Assembly (NCBI GenBank): GCA_023387775.1
Contig: JAEWHN010000377.1
Location: 1 to 36,078, forward strand
DNA: 36,078 nucleotides
Direction of reading: 5' to 3'
Source of the DNA: Pseudomonadota bacterium
Lineage (GTDB): Bacteria; Pseudomonadota; Alphaproteobacteria; Rhizobiales; Rhizobiaceae
Below, piece after piece: positions 15,766-24,156 of the stretch. Numbering within the stretch: position 1 is the first letter of the stretch; each line of letters begins with the position of its first letter. Below the pieces are notes generated by a model, which worked only from the letters and a program-made list of their open reading frames with translations, did no database searches and had not been told where the DNA came from. Made by a program: the position numbers and the translations under genes.

Positions 15766-17056
15766 GCGCCAGCCGCAGCGGCATGAACAGCGACTTGCCC
15801 TTGCGGCCGGTCGCCTCCTTCACGGCCCCGGTCCAGTCCTTCCAGGTCGAGCGATCCCACGGCTCTTCCGGCAGGAGATCGAGCGCCTGCGACACGAAGT
15901 CGGCGTCTTCGCCGGCCAGTTCGACCGGCTGGTCGGGCCCTTGCCGCAGGATGCGCCACCAGCCGGCGGCATCGGCCAGCTTGTCGAGGTTGCCGCGTAC
16001 GGCAAGCCAGAAAGGCTCCGCCTGTTCGCCTGAAATGCCGAGCGCCGACAGCCGGTCCCGCGCCTGCGAGTACGGCATGTTGTGGAGCAGCGCGCGGTTG
16101 AGCACGATCAGCTCCTCGGGGTCGAATTTGGAGGCGGATTTCGACGTGGTTGCGAGGTCGAAGCGGCTGGCCAGTTCCGCCATGGTCGGCATGGCGGCAA
16201 CGTTTTCGGAAGTGCCGATCAGCACCGCCAGCGAAGCCACGGCCATAGGCTCGATGCCCGATTCGCGCAGGCCCGAGATGGACAGCGCCCCGGTGCGCTT
16301 TGAAAGCCCCTCGCCGTCGCTGGTGGTCAGGATGTTGTGATGGCCGAACACGGGCGGCTCCGCTCCCAGCGCCTTGAAGAGCGCGATCTGCACGCCGGTG
16401 TTGGTGACATGGTCGTTGCCGCGGATGATGTGAGTGACACCCATCTCGATGTCGTCCACCACGGAGGGCAGCGTGTAGAGATAGGTGCCGTCCTCGCGTA
16501 CCAGGACCGGATCCGACAGAGAAGCGAGATCGACGGTTTCGTCGCCGCGCACGAGGTCATTCCACTGGACTTCCGTGCGTTCGGGCTCGAAGGGATCGGT
16601 GGAAAAATTCGGCAGCAGGAAGCGCCAGTGCGGCTTGCGGCCTTCGGCCTCCAGCGCTTCGCGCTCTTCCGCCGTCAGCTTCAGCGCCTCGCGGCCATAG
16701 ACGGGCGGCTGCTTGCGCGACAGGCGGATCTTGCGACGCAGCTCCAGCTCTTCCTGGGTTTCGTAGCAGGGATAGAGCAGGCCCGCAGTCTTCAGCTTCT
16801 CCACCGCCGCGTCATAGCGATCAAACCGCCGCGACTGGTATTCGGTGGCGTCCGGGAAGATGCCGAGCCAATGCAGGTCGTACAGGATGGCGTCGGCATA
16901 TTCCTGCTTCGAACGCACGATGTCGGTATCGTCGAAACGCTGGATGAAGCGGCCGCCATTCTTCATGGCGAACAGCCAGTTGAACAGCGCGGTGCGCGCG
17001 TTGCCGATATGGATGAGGCCCGTCGGCGACGGGGCGAAGCGAACGGTTACGGTCAT
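15683..17056 (-). CDS. gltX: Glutamate-tRNA ligase (GltX1-type)
   Basis: This 457-residue class I aminoacyl-tRNA synthetase charges tRNA-Glu. It begins MTVTVRFAPSPTG and carries the HIGH-type motif HIGN (16-19) and the KMSKS-type loop 'EGLSKRTGA'. Length matches the shorter of the two GltX copies common in alphaproteobacteria; one copy often also charges tRNA-Gln for the GatCAB amidation route, and which role applies here is not visible. The ATG at 17056 is chosen over an in-frame GTG at 17062 because MTVTVRF matches the family start. The C-terminal 'LADLLPLLGRE' is family-like, so the 83-bp overlap with the DUF2865 gene is probably real. Confidence 0.96.
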   Translation of the reverse strand: MTVTVRFAPSPTGLIHIGNARTALFNWLFAMKNGGRFIQRFDDTDIVRSKQEYADAILYDLHWLGIFPDATEYQSRRFDRYDAAVEKLKTAGLLYPCYETQEELELRRKIRLSRKQPPVYGREALKLTAEEREALEAEGRKPHWRFLLPNFSTDPFEPERTEVQWNDLVRGDETVDLASLSDPVLVREDGTYLYTLPSVVDDIEMGVTHIIRGNDHVTNTGVQIALFKALGAEPPVFGHHNILTTSDGEGLSKRTGALSISGLRESGIEPMAVASLAVLIGTSENVAAMPTMAELASRFDLATTSKSASKFDPEELIVLNRALLHNMPYSQARDRLSALGISGEQAEPFWLAVRGNLDKLADAAGWWRILRQGPDQPVELAGEDADFVSQALDLLPEEPWDRSTWKDWTGAVKEATGRKGKSLFMPLRLALTGRASGPELADLLPLLGREGTLARRP

Positions 17057-17147
17057 TTGCACCGGTTAACGGATGCATATGGCCTTGGCAAGGCTGGCAA
17101 AGCGCTGGCAGGCTCGGGACAGCGCCGATGCGCAGCCCCGGAACGGG

Positions 17148-18950
17148 TCAGACCAGTCCTTTGGTCAGTTCCAGCGCCTGGCGCTCGAACAGGCGGCGGT
17201 AGATGCCGCCCTTCAGGCGGATCAGCGCGTCGTGGTCGCCCTCCTCGACGATGCGGCCGCGATCGAACACCAGCAGCCGGTCCAGCGAGCGCACTGTCGA
17301 GAGCCTGTGAGCGATGACAAGCGTGGTTCGCCCCTCCATCAGCCGCTCCATGGCCTGCTGGATCAGCACCTCGGATTCCGAATCGAGGCTCGACGTCGCC
17401 TCGTCCAGGATCAGGATCGGCGCGTCTGCCAGGAAGGCGCGGGCGATGGCCACGCGCTGGCGCTCTCCGCCCGACAGCTTCATGCCGCGCTCGCCCACCA
17501 TCGTGCCGTAGCCCTTCGGCAGGCGGGTGATGAAGTCGTGCGCATTGGCCAGCCTCGCGGCATTCTCGATCTGCGCCTGCGTCGCGCCAGGCCGCGCATA
17601 GGCGATGTTCTCGGCCAGCGAGCGATGGAACAGCACAGGCTCCTGCTGCACGATGGCAATCTGCCCGCGAAGCGAATCCTGCTGGACCTGCGAAATATCC
17701 TGCCCGTCGATCGAGATACGCCCGCTGTTGACGTCGTAGAGCCGCTGCACGAGCTTCACGAAGGTGGTCTTGCCAGAGCCGGAATGCCCCACCAGCCCCA
17801 CCCGCTCGCCCGGTGCGATGGAGACGGAAAAGTCGCGATAGAGCGGCGTGTGATGGGTGCCGTAGTGGAAGGTCACCTGCTCGAAATCGATACGGCCCTC
17901 TCCGATGATGATCGGCCTTGCGTAAGGCTTGTCCTCGATGCCCAGCGGCTCGTCGAACATTGCGACCAGTTCCTCCATGTCGTTCACCGAACGCTGCAGG
18001 TTGCGCACATGCACGCCTACGTCGCGCAGATAGCCCTGCAGCACGAAGAACGAGGTCAGCACGAAGGCGATGTCGCCGGCGCTTGCCCTGCCCTGCGACC
18101 ACAGCAGCAATGCAAAACCGATCACCGCCCCCCGAAGAACGAGAAGCGTCATGCCCTGCGCGGTGCCATTGATCGCTCCGCGCGCCCAGGTGCGCGCCGT
18201 CCTGTGATGCCACTTGCCAATCACCTTGGAGAGGCGGGCTTCCTCGCGCGTTTCGGCCCCGAACGCCTTCACCACCGGATTGCAGGTTACCGCATCGGCA
18301 AGGACCCCTCCGAGCCGCGTGTCCCAGCTGTTGGCAAGGCTCGCCGCCGGGGCCACGTATGCCAGCGACAGCAGCACGGTCATCGCGACGTAGATGATGG
18401 ACCCAAGCGCCACGATCGCGCCCATTATCGGCCAGTACCATCCGAGCAGCAGCGTAGAGCCCACCAGCATGATGAGCGAGGGCAGCAGCGCGATCAGCAA
18501 CGTGTCGTTCAGAAGGTCGAGCGCCCACATGCCGCGCGTCACCTTGCGCACGGTCGAGCCGGCAAAGGCATTTGCGTGCCAGTTGGTGGAGAAGCGCTGG
18601 ATGCGGTGGAACGCGTCCACCGCAATGTCGGACATCATGTTGAGCCCCAGGTTCACCATGCCCATGAAGGCCACGTGGCGCGTAACTATGGCGCCGAAAC
18701 CCAGACCCAGTAGCATCAGGAATGCGACGAGCGCCGCATTCCACGCCACCGCGTCGCTGGCGGCGCCTTCCGCAACGGCAGCAACCAGCTTGCCCGAATA
18801 AAGCGGTATCAGAACGTCCGCCATTGTTGAAACGAGGAAGGCTACCGCGATAACCGCCAGCCGGACCGGCTGACGCTGCCAATGCCGAAAGGCGAAACAG
18901 AGAACGCTGCGGAAAGCGCCGCCGCGCCAATCCATGTGAATACGAGCCAT
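17148..18950 (-). CDS. ABC exporter, fused membrane and ATPase domains
   Basis: The 600-residue half-transporter has about six membrane segments in residues 25-320 and an ATPase domain from about 345. Motifs are Walker A GHSGSGKTT (about 387-395), 'QQEPVLFHRSLAENIAYARPG', signature LSGGERQR (about 490), Walker B LILDEATSSLDSES (about 510) and the switch 'IAHRLST'. It would act as a homodimer or heterodimer at the inner membrane. The family includes MsbA-like lipid and multidrug exporters; the substrate is not predictable. The ATG at 18950 fits, with a second possible start at 18935. It lies 91 bp upstream of gltX on the same strand, so co-transcription is possible but not required. Confidence 0.93.
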   Translation of the reverse strand: MARIHMDWRGGAFRSVLCFAFRHWQRQPVRLAVIAVAFLVSTMADVLIPLYSGKLVAAVAEGAASDAVAWNAALVAFLMLLGLGFGAIVTRHVAFMGMVNLGLNMMSDIAVDAFHRIQRFSTNWHANAFAGSTVRKVTRGMWALDLLNDTLLIALLPSLIMLVGSTLLLGWYWPIMGAIVALGSIIYVAMTVLLSLAYVAPAASLANSWDTRLGGVLADAVTCNPVVKAFGAETREEARLSKVIGKWHHRTARTWARGAINGTAQGMTLLVLRGAVIGFALLLWSQGRASAGDIAFVLTSFFVLQGYLRDVGVHVRNLQRSVNDMEELVAMFDEPLGIEDKPYARPIIIGEGRIDFEQVTFHYGTHHTPLYRDFSVSIAPGERVGLVGHSGSGKTTFVKLVQRLYDVNSGRISIDGQDISQVQQDSLRGQIAIVQQEPVLFHRSLAENIAYARPGATQAQIENAARLANAHDFITRLPKGYGTMVGERGMKLSGGERQRVAIARAFLADAPILILDEATSSLDSESEVLIQQAMERLMEGRTTLVIAHRLSTVRSLDRLLVFDRGRIVEEGDHDALIRLKGGIYRRLFERQALELTKGLV

Positions 18951-19146
18951 GTTTCATTCGGACGCGACAGGCGGCCCGATCCCAGAGAGTTCAGATGTTG
19001 GAAACCGCGACGAGCCGGAAAACCGCCGGGGCGGTTGCGGGATACGAAACGAATTTGGCACCGGCCGGGCACAATCCGGGCGGTAACGAGGCTTTAACAC
19101 GGAAAGTCAAACGCGCTCAGCCGATGCAATATCGACCACGACCACT

Positions 19147-19566
19147 TCAGAGTGCCGTTGTAGCTGTGCGAGACAGCCGCATATATTGCCCGTCTGTCGC
19201 CTTTACGAAGCCGAGCTTTTCGTAAACTCCATGCGCGTCCGAGGTGGAAAGGCTCCAGTGCACGACGCCGCCGAGCTCCGGGTGGTCGATGAAGGCGCGG
19301 ACCAGCCTCTGCCCCAACCCCTGCCCGCGATGTTCGGGCCACACGATTATGTCGCAGAGATAACCGAAATAGGTTCTGTCGGTGATCGCTCGCGCAAACG
19401 CCACCTGCCTTCCGTCGAGATAGGCACCGGCGCACATGGAATTGGCAAAGGCGCGTTCATAGCCGGCATCGCTGCGCCCGCGGCCCCAGTAGCTGGACTT
19501 GAGTAGTTCGCAGGTCGCGTGAAAATCGATCCGCGCCGGGTCGAAGCTGATCTCGTAGGCCGCCAT
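19147..19566 (-). CDS. GNAT family N-acetyltransferase
   Basis: The 139-residue product has the GNAT acetyl-CoA motif 'IIVWPEHRGQGLGQRLV' (R/Q-x-x-G-x-G/A) in its centre and a C-terminal 'STSDAHGVYEKLGF', the usual end of the fold. The start ATG 19566 has a GGGAG-type ribosome site; the frame opens earlier only with a TTG. The acceptor substrate is unknown. It lies 32 bp after the nadE stop and is probably co-transcribed with it. Confidence 0.9.
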   Translation of the reverse strand: MAAYEISFDPARIDFHATCELLKSSYWGRGRSDAGYERAFANSMCAGAYLDGRQVAFARAITDRTYFGYLCDIIVWPEHRGQGLGQRLVRAFIDHPELGGVVHWSLSTSDAHGVYEKLGFVKATDGQYMRLSRTATTAL

Positions 19567-19598
19567 GTTCGCTCCCGACGCAGAACGCAATTTGCCGC

Positions 19599-21284
19599 CT
19601 AGCCGCGATCCCTGAACCGGTTGGTGATCGGGTAACGGCGGTCGCGGCCGAAGTTCTTCCGGGTGATCTTGACGCCCGGGGCCGCCTGCCGCCGCTTGTA
19701 CTCCGCGACATAGAGCAGATGCTCGATGCGGTGCACCAGTTCGCGATCATGCCCGCGCGCGACGATCTCATCCACGCCCATCTCGTTCTCGACCAGGCAT
19801 TCCAGGATGTCGTCGAGCACCGGGTACGGCGGCAGCGAATCCTGATCAGTCTGGTTCTCGCGCAGTTCCGCCGACGGTGCCTTGTCTATGATGTGTGCGG
19901 GTATCACCTCGCCCGAGGGTCCAAGGCCACCCGGCGGCACCATGCCGTTTCGCCAGCGCGCCAGTGCATAGACCTGCATCTTGTAGAGGTCCTTGATCGG
20001 GTTGAAGCCGCCGTTCATGTCGCCATAGAGCGTGGCGTAGCCGACCGACATTTCCGACTTGTTGCCTGTCGTCACCACCATGGAGCCGAACTTGTTGGAG
20101 ATCGCCATCAAGATCGTTCCGCGCGCGCGGCTCTGCAGGTTCTCCTCGGTGATACCTTCGCGCGTGCCTTCGAAAATCTGCGTCAACGCGTGCGAAAAGC
20201 CTTCGACCGGCTCGAAGATCGGCACGATGTCGTAGCGGCAGCCAAGCGCGCGGGCGCAATCTTCGGCGTCCTTCAGCGACTCCTTGGAGGTGTAGCGATA
20301 GGGCATCATCACCGCGCGAAGCCGCTCCTCGCCCAGCGCATCCACGGCAAGGGCTGCGCAGATGGCCGAATCGATGCCGCCCGACATGCCGAGCACGACA
20401 TCCTTGAAGCCGTTCTTGTTGACGTAATCGCGCAGCCCCAGCATGCAGGCGCGGTAGTCGGCCTCTTCCCGCTCCGGGAGCTTCGACATGGGGCCGTCGA
20501 CGCATTCCCAGCCGTCTTCGTTGCGCTTCCATACGGTGACGGACAGGGCCTCTTCGAACTGGCTCATCTGGAAAGCGAGCGCCTTCCGGGCAGAAATTGC
20601 GAAGGAGGCACCGTCAAAGACCAATTCGTCCTGGCCTCCGAGCTGGTTGGCGTAGATGATCGGCAGGCCGGTTTCTATCACCTGCCTGATGACAACCTGC
20701 TGGCGGATGTCGGCTTTCCCGCGATGGTACGGCGAGCCGTTGGGCACGAGAATGATCTCGGCTCCCGACTCGGCAAGCGTCTCGCACACGCCGAGATCAC
20801 CCCAAACGTCTTCGCAGATCGGAATGCCCAGCCTGACGCCGCGAAAGTTGACCGGCCCCGGCAGGTCCGGCCCGGCCTGGAACACGCGCTTCTCGTCGAA
20901 CTCGCCGTAGTTCGGCAGGTCGATCTTGTAGCGCTCGGCAAGGATCTTGCCGCCGTCGGCCACGACAATGGAGTTGTGGACGCCGCTCTTGCGCTTCAGC
21001 GGCGTGCCGATGATGACGCCCGGCCCCCCGTCGCCGGTTTCGGCGGCAAATTCTTCGACCGCGCGCTCGCAGGCTGCAAGAAAGGCGGGCTTCAACACCA
21101 GGTCCTCGGGCGGATAGCCGGCGATGAACAGTTCGGTGAAGAGGACGAGGTCGGCGCCCTGTCGCGCGGCATCCGCCCTCGCTTCACGGGCCTTGGCGAG
21201 ATTGCCGGCTACGTCGCCGACGATCGGATTGAGCTGGGCAACGGCGATGCGGAGAATATCGCGAAGTACGGGCTTGGTGTTCAT
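19599..21284 (-). CDS. nadE: Glutamine-dependent NAD+ synthase
   Basis: The 561-residue protein amidates nicotinic acid adenine dinucleotide to NAD+. The N-terminal nitrilase-type glutaminase domain has its triad: Glu51 ('TELFIAGYPPEDL'), Lys120 ('RYKIDLPNYGEFDE') and Cys157 ('PICEDVWG'). The C-terminal synthetase domain carries the ATP-binding 'GMSGGIDSA', then 'TGNKSEMSVGYATLYGD' and 'PSAELRENQTDQDSLPPY'. The ATG at 21284 gives the family start; the frame extends upstream without similarity. It is downstream of the glycosylase gene (54-bp gap) and upstream of the GNAT gene. Confidence 0.97.
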   Translation of the reverse strand: MNTKPVLRDILRIAVAQLNPIVGDVAGNLAKAREARADAARQGADLVLFTELFIAGYPPEDLVLKPAFLAACERAVEEFAAETGDGGPGVIIGTPLKRKSGVHNSIVVADGGKILAERYKIDLPNYGEFDEKRVFQAGPDLPGPVNFRGVRLGIPICEDVWGDLGVCETLAESGAEIILVPNGSPYHRGKADIRQQVVIRQVIETGLPIIYANQLGGQDELVFDGASFAISARKALAFQMSQFEEALSVTVWKRNEDGWECVDGPMSKLPEREEADYRACMLGLRDYVNKNGFKDVVLGMSGGIDSAICAALAVDALGEERLRAVMMPYRYTSKESLKDAEDCARALGCRYDIVPIFEPVEGFSHALTQIFEGTREGITEENLQSRARGTILMAISNKFGSMVVTTGNKSEMSVGYATLYGDMNGGFNPIKDLYKMQVYALARWRNGMVPPGGLGPSGEVIPAHIIDKAPSAELRENQTDQDSLPPYPVLDDILECLVENEMGVDEIVARGHDRELVHRIEHLLYVAEYKRRQAAPGVKITRKNFGRDRRYPITNRFRDRG

Positions 21285-21338
21285 GCGAAGCGGTGTAGCG
21301 CGGCCGTCTTTCTCGGGCAATGCCGCAACTTCACGCAG

Positions 21339-22061
21339 CTATTCGCCGACTTGTTCTCGTATCGTCTGCGCGGCGTGATTTTCGCCGATCGACATGGCGA
21401 GAATACGGGAGATATGGCAGCGCGGCAGCCCGGTCTGCCCGGTCTGCCCGGCCCAGGCGTTGATCTGCTCCTGGATGCGCGCAAGGTCGCGCTTCGTAGT
21501 CGGATTGTCGCCGATCTCGAGGCCAGCGTCGCGCAGTGCTGCGACCATGTCCTGCGACATGACGAAAGTGTCCCAGCCAAGCCAGCGCAGGAAATACTGC
21601 CCTGTGTTGCCGCCAAGTCGGCTGCCGTGCTTGCCCAGATAGGCCATCAGTCCGATCTGGTCGTTTGCGGGCCATGCGGCCAGGAACTTGCCAAAGCTGC
21701 CATGCTCCTTCGAAACACGCTCGACGAAAGCCGCATTGTCGCGCACGGACCTGATCTTCTGCGGGTTGCGCACGATGCGCTTGTCGGAAGCCAGGTCGTG
21801 CCAGAAGTCGTCCGGCTGGAACAGCAGGCGCTTCGGCTCGAAGCCGAGGAATGCCTCCTCGAAACCCGGCCACTTCTGCTCGATCACGCGCCAGACGAAA
21901 CCCGCCGCGAACACCCGCTCGGCCATGGTCGACAGGATGCGGTCGTCCGAAACATTCGCCAGCGCCGCATTGTCCGGCATCGGTCCCAGCAGGGAGGCAA
22001 GAACGTCTTCACCGCCCTTGCGGCTGGCCGCGCGGGCGCGGATCCTCCCGAAATCGAGCAT
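21339..22061 (-). CDS. DNA-3-methyladenine glycosylase I family protein
   Basis: The 240-residue product resembles Tag-type glycosylases, which remove 3-methyladenine from alkylated DNA. Similar parts include 'WRVIEQKWPGFEEAFLGFEP' (the catalytic Glu region) and 'IVRNPQKIRSVRDNAAFVE'. E. coli Tag is shorter (about 187 residues) and binds zinc through an N-terminal Cys/His pair and a C-terminal His-Cys pair. Here the start 'MLDFGRIRARAAS' has no Cys, and the tail differs ('RCHISRIL'), so the zinc clasp seems absent. ATG 22061 has a strong GGGAGG site. It lies 31 bp downstream of dgkA on the same strand. Confidence 0.82.
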   Translation of the reverse strand: MLDFGRIRARAASRKGGEDVLASLLGPMPDNAALANVSDDRILSTMAERVFAAGFVWRVIEQKWPGFEEAFLGFEPKRLLFQPDDFWHDLASDKRIVRNPQKIRSVRDNAAFVERVSKEHGSFGKFLAAWPANDQIGLMAYLGKHGSRLGGNTGQYFLRWLGWDTFVMSQDMVAALRDAGLEIGDNPTTKRDLARIQEQINAWAGQTGQTGLPRCHISRILAMSIGENHAAQTIREQVGE

Positions 22062-22092
22062 GTGAACCCTCCCTGGCAATCCTGTTGCTTCC

Positions 22093-22452
22093 CTACAGCA
22101 GAAGGGCGGTTATCCGTTCTATCAGGGCGGCGCCCCAGATGCCCGCCACGATGACGATCGCGATCAGAACCGCAAGCGACCCGCAGTCCTTGGCAAGCTG
22201 GATATCACCGTGAAAATCCCGCGAGACAGCGTCGCAAGCCGCCTCGATGCCGGTGTTCAGCACCTCAATCAGAATAAGGAACAGCACCGCTCCGATGAGC
22301 ACCGCGTAGCCTTTCCAGCTGGTGGACAAAAACCACGCCGCCGGAATGGCCAGGGCAAGCAGGATGACCTCCTGCTGAAATGCGGTCTCGCTCCGGATCA
22401 GGCGGCCGAATGCCCTGACTGAATTGCGGAAGGCATTGACCAGTCGCTCCAT
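22093..22452 (-). CDS. dgkA: Diacylglycerol kinase
   Basis: The 119-residue membrane protein has three predicted helices and the DgkA signature 'ILIEVLNTGIEAACDAV', whose Glu and Asn belong to the active site. It phosphorylates diacylglycerol to phosphatidate in the inner membrane, recycling lipid released by head-group transfer. It ends 31 bp before the glycosylase start and begins 51 bp after the dioxygenase stop, all on the minus strand. Confidence 0.95.
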   Translation of the reverse strand: MERLVNAFRNSVRAFGRLIRSETAFQQEVILLALAIPAAWFLSTSWKGYAVLIGAVLFLILIEVLNTGIEAACDAVSRDFHGDIQLAKDCGSLAVLIAIVIVAGIWGAALIERITALLL

Positions 22453-22503
22453 TCAGACCCCCTTACGAATCGTCGCAAAAGGATCATGTATCCCAATCCA
22501 CCC

Positions 22504-23301
22504 CTAGTGGAACAGGTATGAGTCGTTGGCGAAAAAGCCGTGGTCGACGGAATTGTGCACGCGCTCTGCCTTGGCGCCGGCGCCCGCCGCACCATAGGCA
22601 AAGAAGATCGGCATCAGGTGTTCGTCGGTCGGGTGATTGTCGGCGGGAAACGGCGCCGCTCTTTTCCAGTCAAGCAAGGCCTCGGTGTCGTTCGCCGCGA
22701 GCTTCTGCGCAAACCACTGCGTAAATGCCTCGACCTTTCCTGCCAGTTCGGGGTCGACAGCCGCCCCTTGCCGCATGGTTGAAAAATAGGCGCGCAGATT
22801 ATGCGTGATGTGGCCGGAACCGACGAGCAACACACCCTCCTCGCGCAGTGGCGCAAGCGCCTTGCCGATCGCGTAGTGCCAGGCGGCATCTGCGTTGGGG
22901 TCGATCGACACCTGCACGATGGGTATGTCTGCCTCGGGAAAGGCCAGTTTCATTGGTGTCCAGGTGCCATGGTCGTAGCCGCGTCTGCCGAGCCGCGCCG
23001 GCAACAGGCCTGCGTCTTCCAGCAATGCCATGATCTTTTCCGCCAGCACCGGCGCACCGGGCGCAGCATAGAGCATTTCGTACAGTTCCGGAGCAAAGCC
23101 CCTAAAATCGTAGATCATCTCCGGCTTGGGGTCTGTCACCACCGTGACCCCATGCGTCTCGAAGTGCGCCGACATGATCACAATCGCCTTGGGCCGAGGA
23201 ACCAAGGTCGAAACCGTCTCGAGATAGCGGCGCGCCGGCGTGTCGTTGATGACGATATCCGGACCGCCGTGTGAAACGAACAAGGTGGGCATGGTGGCCA
23301 T
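22504..23301 (-). CDS. DODA-type extradiol aromatic ring-opening dioxygenase
   Basis: The 265-residue product belongs to the LigB-like group that includes plant DOPA 4,5-dioxygenase and E. coli YgiD. Conserved His residues are visible in 'SHGGP' (His11), 'SAHFETHG' (His46), 'YDHGTWTPM' (His111) and 'GSGHITHNL' (His164), expected to bind the metal and the substrate. It would open a catecholic ring between C4 and C5, but the natural substrate is unknown. ATG 23301 is chosen because AAGGAG lies six bases upstream; in-frame ATGs at 23322 and 23292 are alternatives. No other aromatic-degradation gene is nearby. Confidence 0.9.
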   Translation of the reverse strand: MATMPTLFVSHGGPDIVINDTPARRYLETVSTLVPRPKAIVIMSAHFETHGVTVVTDPKPEMIYDFRGFAPELYEMLYAAPGAPVLAEKIMALLEDAGLLPARLGRRGYDHGTWTPMKLAFPEADIPIVQVSIDPNADAAWHYAIGKALAPLREEGVLLVGSGHITHNLRAYFSTMRQGAAVDPELAGKVEAFTQWFAQKLAANDTEALLDWKRAAPFPADNHPTDEHLMPIFFAYGAAGAGAKAERVHNSVDHGFFANDSYLFH

Positions 23302-23411
23302 GGCTTTCTCCTTGGCCTGCATAATAGAGCGGAATGTCTGGCTTAGGCAGATCGCGACCGCGAGACGAACCGTTCAGGAAACGACGACGCTTGCGCCCAT
23401 GGCGCTCAGTC

Positions 23412-23816
23412 CTACGCGACCTTGACCGTCGGTGTGGATTTCGGAAATTGCGGCAGCCCGTCATCGATGGCGTAATAGTCGCCCTTGTCGACGACGAAGA
23501 TATGGCTCTCGCCCACGAGACCGGAGGGCGTGTCGAAAGCGCCCGCCATCACCGAGGTGGTGTCGAGTTCATCGTGCTTCCAGAACAGGATCGACCCACA
23601 CAGGCGGCAAAATCCGCGCCGGGCGACCCTGGAGCTTCGATACCAGGTGATGTTTTCCGAGCCGCTAATTTCCAGGTCGGCATCCGAGACGTTGGTTGCC
23701 GCAAAGAAGTGTCCGCTTTGCTTGCGGCACTGCGTGCAGTGACAATAGACAACGCCCCGAAATGCTCCCTCTGCCGTGAATTTGACAGCGCCGCAGCCGC
23801 AAGATCCCGTCTTCAT
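23412..23816 (-). CDS. GFA/CENP-V domain zinc protein
   Basis: The 134-residue product has the seven-Cys pattern of the GFA family: CGC at 6-8, CHCTQC at 25-30 and CRLC at 70-73, forming two zinc sites. The founding member was described as glutathione-dependent formaldehyde-activating enzyme, but most homologs have no proven reaction. AGGAG nine bases upstream supports ATG 23816. It is the first gene of the long minus-strand run and is divergent from the diguanylate cyclase. Confidence 0.92.
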   Translation of the reverse strand: MKTGSCGCGAVKFTAEGAFRGVVYCHCTQCRKQSGHFFAATNVSDADLEISGSENITWYRSSRVARRGFCRLCGSILFWKHDELDTTSVMAGAFDTPSGLVGESHIFVVDKGDYYAIDDGLPQFPKSTPTVKVA

Positions 23817-24156
23817 CGCCTTCTGCTCCTACACACTCGCACCGCCGCTCGCATGACGTAAAGTCATCACAGGAAGGGACCGCCAAGCTGCTGCATTTGC
23901 GACATCTAGCCTGACAACTTACGGCAGAAGCGGCGACCCAGTATTTCAACACCTATTACTGAAATCTCTATTGTAAAAAGTTAAGAGAATTTTTATACGA
24001 ACGCGTTGTATTTCCCTGGGAGACAGACATCGCAGATTGCGGGGGGCATTCTTGTGCTGTTTTGAAAATCCAAGCCCCTGACCAATTTCTGATTGTCGAA
24101 TTGCCTGACATCGGACGCGGGAGCCGCCTTAGGCCCCAATGGAGAGTGGAGCAAGG
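23817..24156. other. 340-bp divergent intergenic region, AT-rich centre
   Basis: It separates the GFA gene (-) from the diguanylate cyclase (+). The stretch about 23940-24000 is distinctly AT-richer than the surroundings. It contains an inverted repeat ATTTCA-N11-TGAAAT (23943-23965) directly before the putative promoter at 23971-23999. No convincing small ORF or RNA gene was seen. About 150 bp of leader would separate that promoter from the start codon. Confidence 0.5.
23971..23999 (+). promoter_or_regulatory. Putative sigma-70-type promoter of the diguanylate cyclase gene
   Basis: TTGTAA (23971-23976) and TATACG (23994-23999) are separated by exactly 17 bp; each box matches consensus at four of six positions. 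It is the best match in the AT-rich core of this intergenic region. A start near 24006 would leave a leader of about 150 nt. Confidence 0.4.

Noticed and set aside
19719..22154. 811-residue plus-strand open frame across nadE and the glycosylase gene
   Set aside because: It mirrors the codons of two well-identified minus-strand genes and crosses the gap between them; no domain is seen.
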